30,819 nucleotides of DNA from Propionibacteriaceae bacterium. GTDB taxonomy: Bacteria; Actinomycetota; Actinomycetes; Propionibacteriales; Propionibacteriaceae. The notes below the pieces were generated by a model. That model saw only the letters and a list, made by a program, of their open reading frames with translations, was not told where the DNA came from and searched no databases. A program made the translations under genes and the position numbers. This document shows positions 1 to 8,463 of this stretch, in pieces (within the stretch, counting starts at the first letter, position 1; the number at the start of each line of letters is the position of its first letter). Where the stretch lies: the NCBI GenBank assembly GCA_021323255.1, contig JAJTCL010000001.1, positions 1 to 30,819 of the forward strand, given 5' to 3'.

Positions 1-231
1 CATTGACGGCGTATTGATGGTCCGCTATCTACCGCAACCGAATTGATCTTGACCCGCTCGGGACCGTGAGTGCCCAGATCGGGATCATCGGCTGTGTCCG
101 GCTCCTTCGCTGGTCACCGGCCGAGGTGTACGCACAGCCCCAGTCGGCCATCGCAACATAGGCGAGCAGCGCTGGTGTGGCCGCCGCCTCAACCGGGTAG
201 TCCGAGAGCGTGGCAGCACGCACCGGCGACG
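1..231. other. Leading segment without a supported gene
   Basis: No convincing gene was found here. A minus-strand frame is open over 29-223 (64 codons), but it has no recognisable motif. The plus-strand frame of the next gene is open back to 70, but its upstream part is arginine/proline/serine-rich and looks like translated non-coding DNA. The promoter of the downstream molybdoenzyme gene is probably here, but I could not place a -35/-10 pair. Confidence 0.4.
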
Positions 232-2504
232 ATGTCTGGGGCGAGCGAACGCCCGACTCCCGGCCAGGAATGGCCGGTACGCGTGGACCTGCATCTGGTC
301 GATGGGCTGACTGCTGACGAGGTCGATTCCTGGGTACCTTCGGCCTGCCTGTTGTGCAGCAATGGCTGCGGGTTGGACATTGCCGTCAAAAACGGCCGAA
401 TGGTCGGGGTCCGCGGTCGAGCTGAGGATCGGGTGAACCATGGCCGCCTCGGGCCAAAGGGCCTCTACGGCTGGCAGGGGCAGCTTCATGATCGACTGAC
501 CCGGCCCATGATCAGGAACGGCACGACGCTTGTCGAGGCGTCCTGGGACGAGGCGATGGATTTGATCACGACTCGATCCAGGGAGCTGCTGGACAGCAAG
601 GGCCCACTGTCGCACGCCTTCTACACCTCGGGTCAGCTGATGCTGGAGGAGTACTACACGTTGGCCGTGATCGGTAAGGCCGCGATCGGCACGCCGCATA
701 TGGACGGCAACACCCGGCTGTGCACTGCGACGGCTGCCGCGTCGTTGAAGGAATCGTTCGGCGCCGACGGACAGCCGGGCTCGTACGCCGACCTCGATGT
801 CTGCCAGGCGCTGTTTTGCTTCGGCCACAACTTGGCGGCCACCCAGACCGTGTTGTGGTCCCGATACTGGACAGGCTGGCCGGCCCGGACTCTTTACGCC
901 TGGTCGCAGTCGATCCACGAGAGACGCCGGTCGTCAAGGCGGCCGAGGTCCATCTGGCGCCGCGGCCCGGTACCAACCTCGCGCTGGTCAACGGTCTGTT
1001 GCAGCAGCTGATCGCCAACGGCTGGATCGACCAGCACTACATCGAAGCGCACACCAGAGGCTTCGAGGCATTGGTTTCCGTGGCCGGCAACTACCCGCCG
1101 TCCCGAGTTGCCGAGATCTGCGGGGTGGCAAGCCGTGATGTGGCGGCGGCGGCGGAGATTTTCGGTACCTCCTCGGCGGCAGTCTCGACCGTCCTGCAGG
1201 GCTTCTATCAAGCGCACCAAGCAACCGCAGCCTCAGTTGCGGTCAACAACATGCACCTGCTACGCGGCATGCTGGGTCGGCCCGGGGCCGGCATCTTGCA
1301 GATGAACGGGCAGCCCACTGCCCAGAACAACCGCGAGACCGGCGCCGACGGCGACCTGCCCGGCTTCCGCAACTGGCAGAACGAACAACATGTCGCCGCG
1401 TTGGCGGAGCTGTGGGATGTCGATCCGATCGTCATCCCCGACTGGGCCGAGCCGACACACGCGATGCAGATCTTCCGCTACGTCGAGCAGGGCTCGATCA
1501 ACTTCTTGTGGGTCGCCGGCACCAACCCCGCAGTATCGCTGCCCGAGCTGAGCCGAATCCGCACCATCCTGGGCAAAGAGTCCCTCTTCCTGGTCGTGAT
1601 TGACGGCTACTTGACCGAGACGACTGACTTCGCAGACGTAGTGCTTCCCGCCGCGCTGTGGGGTGAGAAGACGGGCAGCTATACCAACACCGATCGGACG
1701 GTCCATCTCTCCGAGCACGCTGTCACTCCGCCCGGCGAGGCGCGGGGCGACCTGGACATCTGGCTGGACTACGCCCGCAGGATGGGTTTCACCGATCGCA
1801 GCGGTCGACCACTTCCGCCTTGGGATTCACCCGAGGCTGCCTTCGAGGCCTGGCGGGAATGCTCCCGTGGCCGGCCTTGTGACTACTCAGGGCTGAGCTA
1901 TGACAAGCTTCGCGACGGCCGGGGGCATTCAGTGGCCGTGCACCGATGAGGCGCCGAACGGGACCGATCGTCTCTACGGCGATCACCACTTCATGACCGA
2001 TGACGATCAATGTGAGACCTATGGGCACGACCTCACCACCGGTGGTGATGTGTCTGCCACCGATCATGCCGCGTCGCGCTTTGACGGTCGCGCCCGCCTC
2101 AAGGGCGCCGAGTGGACGCCACCGGCAGAGAGCCCTGACGACTCGTACCCGTTGCAACTGATGACCGGCCGGAGCGTGTATCACTTCCACACCCGGACCA
2201 AGACCGGCCGGGCGCCCGAATTGAACGCCGCGGCGCCGGAGCCGTGGGTTGAGTTGGCGCCATCGGACGCCGCTGGACGCGAAATCACCGATGGCGATCT
2301 GGTACGCGTCGAATCCAGCCGCGGCGCCGTCGAGGTGACCGCTCGCTGCACCGGAACCCGGCAGGCACCCTGTTCCTGCCTTTCCACTACGGCAGCAAGG
2401 GCACCGCAGCCAATGACCTGACTCCGACCAGCTGGGATCCGGTTTCCAAACAGCCCGACTTCAAGTCCGGAGCTGCCCGTGTCATCCCGGTGGAGAACGA
2501 TTGA
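232..2504 (+). pseudogene. Molybdopterin oxidoreductase (nitrate reductase/formate dehydrogenase-like), three frameshifts
   Basis: This is a molybdenum bis-MGD oxidoreductase of the NapA/NasA/FdhF superfamily, about 757 codons if repaired. Probable start is ATG 232, where the protein begins to look family-like. Iron-sulfur cysteines are C39, C42 and C46, but the expected fourth Cys is Gly (G74 in GRLGPKG). C164 in NTRLCTAT matches the Mo-ligating Cys of NapA. Later recognisable stretches are HLAPRPGTN, MNGQPTAQNN, WGEKTGSYTN, YHFHTRTKTGRAP and LFLPFHYG. Three 1-nt shifts break it: a missing base near 862-863 (frame 1 to 0), an extra G in the five-G run 1921-1925 (frame 0 to 1), and a missing G near 2359-2361 (frame 1 to 0, reaching TGA 2502-2504). 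Similarity continues across each shift, and two are clearly homopolymer-associated, so this is either a young pseudogene or sequencing error. Substrate is unknown. It overlaps or nearly touches the next gene. Confidence 0.85.
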
Positions 2505-2506
2505 TC

Positions 2507-2966
2507 ATGCATCTCTCCTCATACCTGGGTCTGTTGGAGACCGGTTGTGCGACTCTCGCCAAGTCCTACCGGCAAGTCGCCGAAGGTCAGTCAGCCGAAG
2601 CAGACGTTCGCCGAATCTGCCAGCAGTTCGCAGACCAGTGTGATCATCACGGAGAGCAATTGCGGCCATTCACCGACCGGTATGGGTCACATCCTTCCGG
2701 CGAGCCGGAACGGCTGCACGCCGACGGCCTGTCCAGCACGCGCAGCGGCGGGCTCGGGCTGCTGCGAGATCTCCATGATCTGTATCTGCTGGCCAGCTAC
2801 CTGGAGATGGCGTGGATGGTGGTTGGACAGGCCGCCAAGGGGGGTCGTGATCAAGAGCTGATTCGCACTGTGGAGGATTGTGACAAAGAGGATGGAGTCC
2901 CAACAACAGTGGCTCATGACGCGGATGAAGGCGGCTGCTCCGCGGGCACTGTTGGTGGCCGATTGA
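2507..2966 (+). CDS. Small helical protein paired with the molybdoenzyme, C-terminal frameshift
   Basis: I do not recognise a named family. The protein is about 152 residues, rich in alpha-helix-forming residues, with HLSSYLGLLETG at the start and LLRDLHDLYLLASYLEMAW in the second half. ATG 2507 lies 2 nt after the stop of the molybdoenzyme (TTG 2501 is an alternative), which indicates co-transcription. As read, the frame continues to 3073 with an arginine-rich, unrelated tail. If one G of the GG at 2890-2891 is removed, the frame changes and reads MESQQQWLMTRMKAAAPRA and ends at TGA 2964-2966, a more natural helical C-terminus. I therefore take 2966 as the real end and the longer frame as an indel artefact. 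A partner or maturation role for the molybdoenzyme is inferred only from position. Confidence 0.65.
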
Positions 2967-3035
2967 GGGGTCCGGCGGCAGTTTCGAACAGGGAGAGATG
3001 GCTATGGGATGGACAACCCAATCGGAGGAGGGAAC

Positions 3036-3605
3036 GTGCCTGCTGGAGATGTCGTCGAGTTGATCAAGAGTGACCACCGCGAGGTGGAGCGGCTGTTCGA
3101 TCTGCTGAAGAACCAGCCAGCGACCAGGGGATTGAACTTTCCGGTCCTGTGTGCGCTCTTGATCGCCCACTCGCGAGCCGAGGAGGTCGAGGTCTACCCG
3201 GTCGCCAAGGACGAGGCTGGAGAGTCCGAAGAGGTCGCCCATAGCCAGGGAGAGCACGCCGAGGCAGAGCACATGCTCGAAGAGATGGCAGCGATGGAGC
3301 CGGAGTCGGCCGAATTCGAATCTGCCCTCGATGACTTGATCAAAGCGGTGAACCATCATGTGGAGGAGGAGGAGAGCCGTGTGTTGCCGGGGATGCAGGA
3401 GCGACTGAGTGAGACTCGGCGGGCTGAGCTTGCCGAGGCATTTGTCACAGCCCGGACCGAACACCTCGGTGACCGGCCCGGCCAGGCAAACCGTGAGGAA
3501 TTGGAGCAGCAGGCCAGGAACGCAGGGCTGAGCGGCACAAGCTCCAGTTCGAAGGAGGAGATCAAACAAGATCTCCTGGAGCATGCTGAGCAAAGCAGCG
3601 AGTAG
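3036..3605 (+). CDS. Hemerythrin-like HHE-domain protein
   Basis: This is a cytosolic four-helix bundle that probably binds a di-iron centre (oxygen, NO or metal sensing or storage). It is 189 aa. The start is GTG 3036: it sits just after a near-perfect GGAGGAGG ribosome binding site (3024-3031) and the protein then starts MPAGDVVELIKSDH, as HHE proteins do; ATG 3009 in the same frame lacks such a site. Candidate ligands are H14 (SDHREVE), H45 and E49 (HSRAEE), H74 (GEHAEAE) and H107/H108 with E112 (NHHVEEEE). The C-terminal part (about 155-189, REELEQQARNAGLSG then KEEIKQDLLEHA) resembles a Rho-N/SAP-like helical tail. Its position after a molybdoenzyme suggests a redox or stress role, but the partner is not known. 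Confidence 0.85.
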   Translation: MPAGDVVELIKSDHREVERLFDLLKNQPATRGLNFPVLCALLIAHSRAEEVEVYPVAKDEAGESEEVAHSQGEHAEAEHMLEEMAAMEPESAEFESALDDLIKAVNHHVEEEESRVLPGMQERLSETRRAELAEAFVTARTEHLGDRPGQANREELEQQARNAGLSGTSSSSKEEIKQDLLEHAEQSSE

Positions 3606-3625
3606 CCCAGCGACGAGGAGTGATC

Positions 3626-3940
3626 ATGAGTGACATGTCCAGGGCACAAGGACCGGCCGGCGGAGACGCCGATCTGAACCCGACCGACGATATGGTGCCG
3701 CCCGGCGCCCAGGCACCGCCAGACCCCGACGCTCCACAGGACCGCTCGGAGTACGACGGTTCCGAAGACGTCGGCCCTCAGGATTACGGCGCAGAGGATG
3801 TCACGTCTCAGGGCTACGGCTCTGAGGATAAGCCGCTGCCGAGGACGGGCGAGAGCCTCGGCGAGGAGAGCGCCCCTCCGGCGCAATCCTCCTCAGATCC
3901 AATGCCAGACATTGCGGGGCAAGGGGATTCCGGCCTATAG
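3626..3940 (+). CDS. Small acidic low-complexity protein
   Basis: This is an unrecognised 104-aa protein. It is highly acidic and rich in Asp, Glu, Pro, Gly and Ser, without a signal peptide or membrane segment, and probably disordered. The middle has loosely repeated units (SEDVGPQDYG, AEDVTSQGYG, SEDKPLPR). ATG 3626 is preceded by GAGGAG (3615-3620) at about 5-nt spacing; GTG 3620 overlaps that site and is less likely. It follows the hemerythrin-like gene by 20 bp and is probably in the same transcript. Its TAG stop (3938-3940) forms part of the hairpin shared with thpR. No function can be assigned. Confidence 0.65.
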   Translation: MSDMSRAQGPAGGDADLNPTDDMVPPGAQAPPDPDAPQDRSEYDGSEDVGPQDYGAEDVTSQGYGSEDKPLPRTGESLGEESAPPAQSSSDPMPDIAGQGDSGL

Positions 3941-3961
3941 GCGCCGATCGGACTGCGCCTA
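3938..3961. terminator. Possible bidirectional terminator hairpin between convergent genes
   Basis: A perfect 7-bp inverted repeat, TAGGCGC (3938-3944) and GCGCCTA (3955-3961), surrounds a 10-nt loop. The left arm contains the TAG stop of the acidic-protein gene and the right arm contains the complement of the TAG stop of thpR. It has no T-tract, so rho-independent termination is plausible but not proven. Confidence 0.4.
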
Positions 3962-4516
3962 GGTCACCTGGGAGGCAAGTGGATGCGTCGACAGGACCTC
4001 GTACCTGGACCGTCGCTCTGTACCTGCGCCTAGGTGGGAGCGCAGCAATGAAACCGAATCCACGGTCCACGACCGACTCCGATAAGCATCGAGTGCCGCG
4101 ACGTACGGCCGTAGATCGACCGGGCGGCGGGTACGGGCAAGTGTGACGTGAGCGCGGAATCGAGAAGCATCATCCGCTGAGCCGGCGCCAACCCGGCGGC
4201 CGGCTGCCGTCACTGACCGAGCGATGTCGCGTAGCGCCGCGACATCGCCGCTGCAGCCGACCCACAAGGTCCGCTCATCGAAACGACCGGCGCCGTCCAG
4301 GGCAAGGGAGACAACCGGGTATCGCTTGGCTGCCCTGGTGAGCCGGGCCTTCAGGTCGGGCAGGCGCTCGTCGGCCACCTGTCCGTAGAAGGCCAGGGTG
4401 ATGTGCCATTGTTCGTGGAGCGTCCACGCCAGGACGTCGTCACGATAAGGAGCTACCGCGGTCTCGAGATCGGCAAGGACGTCGTCTGGCAGTACGACGG
4501 CTGCAAACAGCCTCAC
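3959..4516 (-). CDS. thpR: RNA 2',3'-cyclic phosphodiesterase / 2'-5' RNA ligase
   Basis: This is a 2H phosphoesterase (LigT/ThpR family) that opens RNA 2',3'-cyclic phosphates and can join 2'-5' ends. The 185-aa protein has the two diagnostic motifs: H38-I-T40 (QWHITLAF) and H123-V-T125 (RAHVTLAR), in the usual spacing. I chose GTG 4516, giving MRLFAAVVLP, because family members start there and because the frame upstream runs through the palindromic repeat at 4567-4638, which is clearly not protein-like. It lies downstream of the LLM oxidoreductase on the same strand with about 130 bp between them, and ends tail-to-tail with the acidic-protein gene. Confidence 0.85.
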   Translation of the reverse strand: MRLFAAVVLPDDVLADLETAVAPYRDDVLAWTLHEQWHITLAFYGQVADERLPDLKARLTRAAKRYPVVSLALDGAGRFDERTLWVGCSGDVAALRDIARSVTAAGRRVGAGSADDASRFRAHVTLARTRRPVDLRPYVAALDAYRSRSWTVDSVSLLRSHLGAGTERRSRYEVLSTHPLASQVT

Positions 4517-4566
4517 TTTGCCATCTCGATCATCACCGTCTGATTCGTCATAGCTGGCCTCTGCTG

Positions 4567-4638
4567 CACTCCGCAGCAGGTACTTGGACTGAGCATCACC
4601 TGCAGCTGATGCGGAGTCCAAGCAAACGATGCGGAGTG
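4567..4638. repeat. 72-bp palindromic repeat, copy A
   Basis: This intergenic element is a near-palindrome: 28 of 36 position pairs are complementary. It contains four degenerate copies of an 11-nt unit ACTCCGCATCA: two forward at 4568 and 4588, two reverse-complement at 4607 and 4627, so units of the same orientation are exactly 20 bp apart. A second copy of the same length lies at 16479-16550 (58 of 72 positions identical by hand alignment). It sits between the LLM oxidoreductase and thpR. It could be a REP/MITE-like dispersed repeat, a transcript stem-loop or a set of protein binding sites. Confidence 0.8.
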
Positions 4639-4649
4639 CGCAAACTGGG

Positions 4650-5540
4650 CTAGGCCCGGCCGCGTTCTGCGGCCACCTGGGCACGTACCGCCGGCGCCAC
4701 TTCCTCGGCGAAACGAGCTAGCTGGTCCTCGCCCTCCCCCCAGAACATGAACGTGTCAAAGGCGTACCCAACTGCCAGGTCCGTGAGCTCATCGACCCAT
4801 TGGTCGACCGGACCGCGCAAAAGGCCGAGCCGGGCGTTATCGGTGATCTCACCATTGGTGTTGAGGACGCGGCGGATCTCCGCCGGATCCCGGCCTGCCT
4901 CGGCGGCCGCCTGATCAAGACGCGCGCCAGCCTCGCCCAGCGGGGTGATCTCACCGTGCAGGGACGGCACCCACCCATCGGCAAGCCGACCGGCGAGCCG
5001 CAGTGCCCGCGGGCGGTACACGCCGAGCCAGATACCTATCGGATGGACCGGTACCGGTCCGGAGTGTGCGCCGGTGAGACGGTAGTGCGTGCCGGTGAAG
5101 CGAAGGTTGCGCTCGCCACTCCAGATCATGCGAATGACGTGGATCGCCTCCTCGAGTGCGTCGAGCGCTTCGCGGGGCTCGCGGCGCGGCCCGCCGTACG
5201 CCGCGATGGCGTCCCAGAAGCCGCCAGCACCCAGCCCCAGCTCGAAGCGCCCGCCGCTCAGTACGTCGAGACTGGCGGCCGTTTTGGCCATGATCGCCGG
5301 CGGGCGTAGCGGGAGGTTGGCGACATCGGGGAAGAAACCTACCCGGGTGGTGGCAGCCGCGATGGCTCCGAGCAAGGCCCAGCTGTCCACGAACCGACGC
5401 TGGTACGGATGATCTTGGATGCCGATCCAGTCCAGGCCGCGGGCCTCGATCTCGCGGGCGGTGTCGAGCAGCGGGTCGGCGGCGTTGGGGATCAGGAAAT
5501 ATCCGAATGTCAGGTCGCGGCCGTAGTCAGGCACCGACAC
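4650..5540 (-). CDS. LLM-class flavin-dependent oxidoreductase
   Basis: This is a bacterial luciferase-like (LLM) TIM-barrel protein using FMN or F420, acting on an unknown substrate in the cytosol. Diagnostic stretches are LDWIGIQDHPYQRRFVDSW near the N-terminus, ATTRVGFFPDVANLPLRPPA, the SGGRFELGLGAGGFWDA motif, and the later GIWLGVYRPRALRLAGRLAD. I take GTG 5540 as start (MSVPDYGRDLTFGYF), giving 296 aa; GTG 5534 is an alternative, and the open frame further upstream (to 5663) overlaps the MFS gene and is not protein-like. It lies 67 bp after the MFS gene on the same strand and may be co-transcribed with it. Confidence 0.85.
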   Translation of the reverse strand: MSVPDYGRDLTFGYFLIPNAADPLLDTAREIEARGLDWIGIQDHPYQRRFVDSWALLGAIAAATTRVGFFPDVANLPLRPPAIMAKTAASLDVLSGGRFELGLGAGGFWDAIAAYGGPRREPREALDALEEAIHVIRMIWSGERNLRFTGTHYRLTGAHSGPVPVHPIGIWLGVYRPRALRLAGRLADGWVPSLHGEITPLGEAGARLDQAAAEAGRDPAEIRRVLNTNGEITDNARLGLLRGPVDQWVDELTDLAVGYAFDTFMFWGEGEDQLARFAEEVAPAVRAQVAAERGRA

Positions 5541-5607
5541 ACGGTATCCCCGCGGCACCGGGCGCCGGTGCAGCGCCGGTGGACCCGCCGTCCAACGGGT
5601 CCCACCA

Positions 5608-6864
5608 CTACGGCGCGATGTCGTGAGGCCCGGCCACCATCTCGTACGATTCGGCCGACGCAACCCGCCTCGATCGGTCGACGCGGCTCAGACCTAGGAT
5701 CCATCCGCAACCGGCCAGCCCAACCGCAGCGGCCAGGCCGAACGCTAATGGGATGCCGCCAGCCTGTGCAGCCAGGCCGAGCACCATTGGCCCGAGGGCT
5801 ATCCCCAGATCCAAGAACACACTGGCAGTGCCGGACGCGGCACCTCGTTGACCCTGCTCCGCTGTGGCAAAGATCGCCGAGAAGAACGCCGGCGTACTGA
5901 GCGTGACGCCGAGGGCGAAGATCGCTGCGCCGAGGATTATCCCGATCGCGCTTGTCCACAGTGCCATGATCATCAGACCACCAGCGATGATCGCCAAGGC
6001 GAGCGCACCCAAGATCAGTGCTGGAAATCGATCAAGAACCCGAGCCAGCGACAACCGACCGGCCACCACGACCAGGCCGTAGATGAACAACGGCGCGCTC
6101 GCTGGTGCAAGCCCGACCGCCTCGGCCTGCAGTGCACCGAAGGCGAAGAACACACCCATCGCAACCACGGACGCGAAGAAGCCCAGCGCTGGCGGGACGG
6201 CCTTCCAATGGATCAGGCGCGCACGACCGGCTGTCGAGGCGGCGCGTGAGCGAACATTCTTGATCCCGGCCGCGACCACGGCGGCGATGAGCGATAGCGC
6301 CGCAGCGCCGTACCAAGCGGCGGTGAAACCGGCCGAGATCACCAGCAGCTCGCCGAGTGGCGGGCCGAACGCCAGGCCGAGATACAGGCCGAGGGAGTTG
6401 TAACTCGTGGCTTCGCCTATCCGACTCGGCGGTGCCAGGTCGGCAAGCGCAGCGAGCGAGGCGACGAAGAACGCAGCTTCGGCCACACCGAGCAGCAGCC
6501 GCAGCAGCACAACCAGCACGAGACTGTCGGCGTACGCGGTCCCCAGCATTCCCAACGCGCTGATGAGTGCGCCCCCGACCAGCAAGGGACGCCGGCCACG
6601 GGTGTCGGCCAAACGGCCCGCGATGGGCCGCAGGATCAGCGCCGAGACGGCGAAGGCTCCGAACGCCAGGCCGGCGCCAGCCGTGTCCGAGCCGACCGGC
6701 CCGGTCACCCACAGCGGCAGGGCATAGATCGCGACACCGGCTGCGGTGAAGTACGCAAGATCAGCAACCGCCAGCCGGATGAAGGCTGGTGTAAGCAGGC
6801 GCTCCCCGGTAGCGGGTCGCACGTTCTCGGTCGAGAGCCTCACGCCAACAGTCTGAGGGTTCAC
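5608..6864 (-). CDS. MFS transporter
   Basis: This is an inner-membrane major facilitator superfamily permease of 418 aa with about 12 hydrophobic segments. The motif-A-like loop between TM2 and TM3 is present (GRLADTRGRRPLLVGG). The second half begins after a basic loop around KNVRSRAASTAGRAR. The substrate cannot be read from sequence; drug or metabolite efflux is the common role of such proteins. Start GTG 6864 gives MNPQTVGVRLSTEN; GTG 6843 (MRLSTENVRP) is equally possible and neither has a strong ribosome binding site. The gene follows the HD-GYP/LuxR gene by 33 bp on the same strand, so that regulator may control or share its transcript. Confidence 0.88.
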   Translation of the reverse strand: MNPQTVGVRLSTENVRPATGERLLTPAFIRLAVADLAYFTAAGVAIYALPLWVTGPVGSDTAGAGLAFGAFAVSALILRPIAGRLADTRGRRPLLVGGALISALGMLGTAYADSLVLVVLLRLLLGVAEAAFFVASLAALADLAPPSRIGEATSYNSLGLYLGLAFGPPLGELLVISAGFTAAWYGAAALSLIAAVVAAGIKNVRSRAASTAGRARLIHWKAVPPALGFFASVVAMGVFFAFGALQAEAVGLAPASAPLFIYGLVVVAGRLSLARVLDRFPALILGALALAIIAGGLMIMALWTSAIGIILGAAIFALGVTLSTPAFFSAIFATAEQGQRGAASGTASVFLDLGIALGPMVLGLAAQAGGIPLAFGLAAAVGLAGCGWILGLSRVDRSRRVASAESYEMVAGPHDIAP

Positions 6865-6897
6865 CGATCAGGTGCGCATAGGCAGAACTACCCAGCT

Positions 6898-8421
6898 TTA
6901 GTCAAGTAGCCCGTGCTGCATGGCGAACATGGCGGCTCCGGCGCGGGTAGCGGCACCGATCTTGAGATAGATGTCCTGAACGTGGTGCTCGACGGTCCGT
7001 CGCGACAGCACCAGCCGTTCGGCGATTTCGGCGTTGGACAGGCCGCGGGAGACCAACCGCAGCACCTCCACCTGGCGTTCAGTGAGGTCGGCTGGGCGAG
7101 CGCGCCTGGCTCGGTGAGGTAGGCCCGCGGCTTCAATGACGGCTGCGGCAGCGTCGGCATCGAGCCGGCCGGCCCGGGCCTCGGCCTCCAGCCGGTCGGC
7201 GGCTCGCGCCGGAACGAGGGCCCGCCGGTAGGGACGGTCCTCGATCCATCGTCGGTAGGCGTCGGCACAGGCCAAGACCCGAGACTGCATTGTGAGCTGT
7301 GCCGCCAGGATGCCCCGGTGATAGCCGCTGCCATCACTGCGTTCGTGATGCTGGCCGGCGAGCTTGGCCAATCCCGTCAGCGGAGGAATCCGATCAAGAA
7401 TCCGTTCGCTGTGGTACGCGTGCAGCCGCGCCTGGTCCCGCTCAGCTGTACTCAGCGGACCGGCTTTGTCCCAGATCGCACTGGAGACCCCAACTCTTCC
7501 AAGATCATGCAGGTAACCCGCGACGCGTAGCGCCTCCATGTCCTCGTGCAGCCCCAACATTCCGGCAGCAGCGGCCGCAAGATCACCAACTGCGGCGGAG
7601 TGGCCGTGCAGCCAGGGACTCTTCAGGTCAACGAGATTCCCGAAGGTTTGTGCCACCTCGGTGAGGCCGCCCTTCTGCACCCGGCGTACCGGCTCCGGCT
7701 CGGCGTCGAGAACGGCCTGGTACGGGTCAATCTGATCAAGATCGCCAAGCAGCTCCTCAGCTCGTTCGATCAGCATTTCGGCGAGATTGGGGTCCAACTG
7801 GGTGCCGGCGCGGCGCTGGACCTCGGCCACAGCGACATCACTATTCGTGTGTGAGGCGAACATCACTGCAGTCAGCGCGACCTGCATGACTCGGGCCGGC
7901 AACGGGATGGACTCACCGGCAGTGTGTGGGAAGCCTTTGCCATTCCAGGTCGCAAACATGTGTGCCAGGCCTGCTTGGACCGGCTCGGGCAGCCCAAGCC
8001 CTTGGGAGGCACTCCGGGCCACCTCGCAAGTGGCTGCCGGACCTTCGGCCGCCATCCGCTTTGCGGTCACGACCGTAGTCGCGAGCACCCGCGCCCTGGA
8101 TCGGCCAGTCGCCTGTGCCATCTCTGGCACCCAGATCCGCCACATGTCGGCGAGCTCGCCTGAGTCGCTGAGAAAGTTCACGCGCGTCGTCACGACATCG
8201 TCGCCCCAGACCCGTGCGCCTTCGTGCGCGTACGCCGTACAGCCGAGATGTTGCAGCAGCGCTGTGTAGAGCACATCGCTGACTTCAGCGGCTCGGCAGC
8301 CGATGATCTTGGCGAGCCGGGCGGCGACCAGGCAGCGCTTGAGGGACTCCTCCAGGGGGGAACCCGTGCCGATGTCAGTGACCAGTGAGAGCCCGCCCAG
8401 CAGTTCCAGGGTGCGGAACAC
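6898..8421 (-). CDS. Tandem HD-GYP-like / LuxR-type HTH regulator
   Basis: This is a 507-aa fusion of phosphohydrolase-type HD modules with a C-terminal DNA-binding domain. The second HD module (about 270-400) keeps H305-D306 (YLHDLGR), H358-H359-E360 (QHHERSDG) and G366-Y367, but the GYP proline is His368. The first module (about 20-190) is degenerate: the HD pair is replaced by HLG (58-60), while WNGKGFPHTAGESIPL (159-174) still resembles the WDGKGYP signature. Residues 446-507 form a LuxR/NarL helix-turn-helix (LTERQVEVLRLVSRGLSNAEIAERL then SRRTVEHHVQDIYLKIG). HD-GYP enzymes of other proteins hydrolyse cyclic di-GMP or related dinucleotides; here this is inference. Start is GTG 8421. Confidence 0.85.
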   Translation of the reverse strand: MFRTLELLGGLSLVTDIGTGSPLEESLKRCLVAARLAKIIGCRAAEVSDVLYTALLQHLGCTAYAHEGARVWGDDVVTTRVNFLSDSGELADMWRIWVPEMAQATGRSRARVLATTVVTAKRMAAEGPAATCEVARSASQGLGLPEPVQAGLAHMFATWNGKGFPHTAGESIPLPARVMQVALTAVMFASHTNSDVAVAEVQRRAGTQLDPNLAEMLIERAEELLGDLDQIDPYQAVLDAEPEPVRRVQKGGLTEVAQTFGNLVDLKSPWLHGHSAAVGDLAAAAAGMLGLHEDMEALRVAGYLHDLGRVGVSSAIWDKAGPLSTAERDQARLHAYHSERILDRIPPLTGLAKLAGQHHERSDGSGYHRGILAAQLTMQSRVLACADAYRRWIEDRPYRRALVPARAADRLEAEARAGRLDADAAAAVIEAAGLPHRARRARPADLTERQVEVLRLVSRGLSNAEIAERLVLSRRTVEHHVQDIYLKIGAATRAGAAMFAMQHGLLD

Positions 8422-8463
8422 GCGATCAGCATGTCATAGCTCTTTCGGCGCCTGAGCTCCTTG

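Noticed and set aside
29..223. Minus-strand 64-codon open frame
   Set aside because: No recognisable motif and no ribosome binding site; a chance frame in high-GC DNA is more likely.
85..918. Long antisense open frames across the molybdoenzyme and other genes
   Set aside because: High-GC coding DNA gives long shadow frames; these have arginine/proline/serine-rich composition and no family features.
3009..3035. ATG 3009 as start of the hemerythrin-like protein
   Set aside because: GTG 3036 has a far stronger GGAGGAGG site and gives the normal family N-terminus.
4021..4036. Direct repeat CTGCGCCTAGGT at 3953 and 4024
   Set aside because: Only two 12-bp copies within or at the end of thpR; probably chance similarity of coding sequence.
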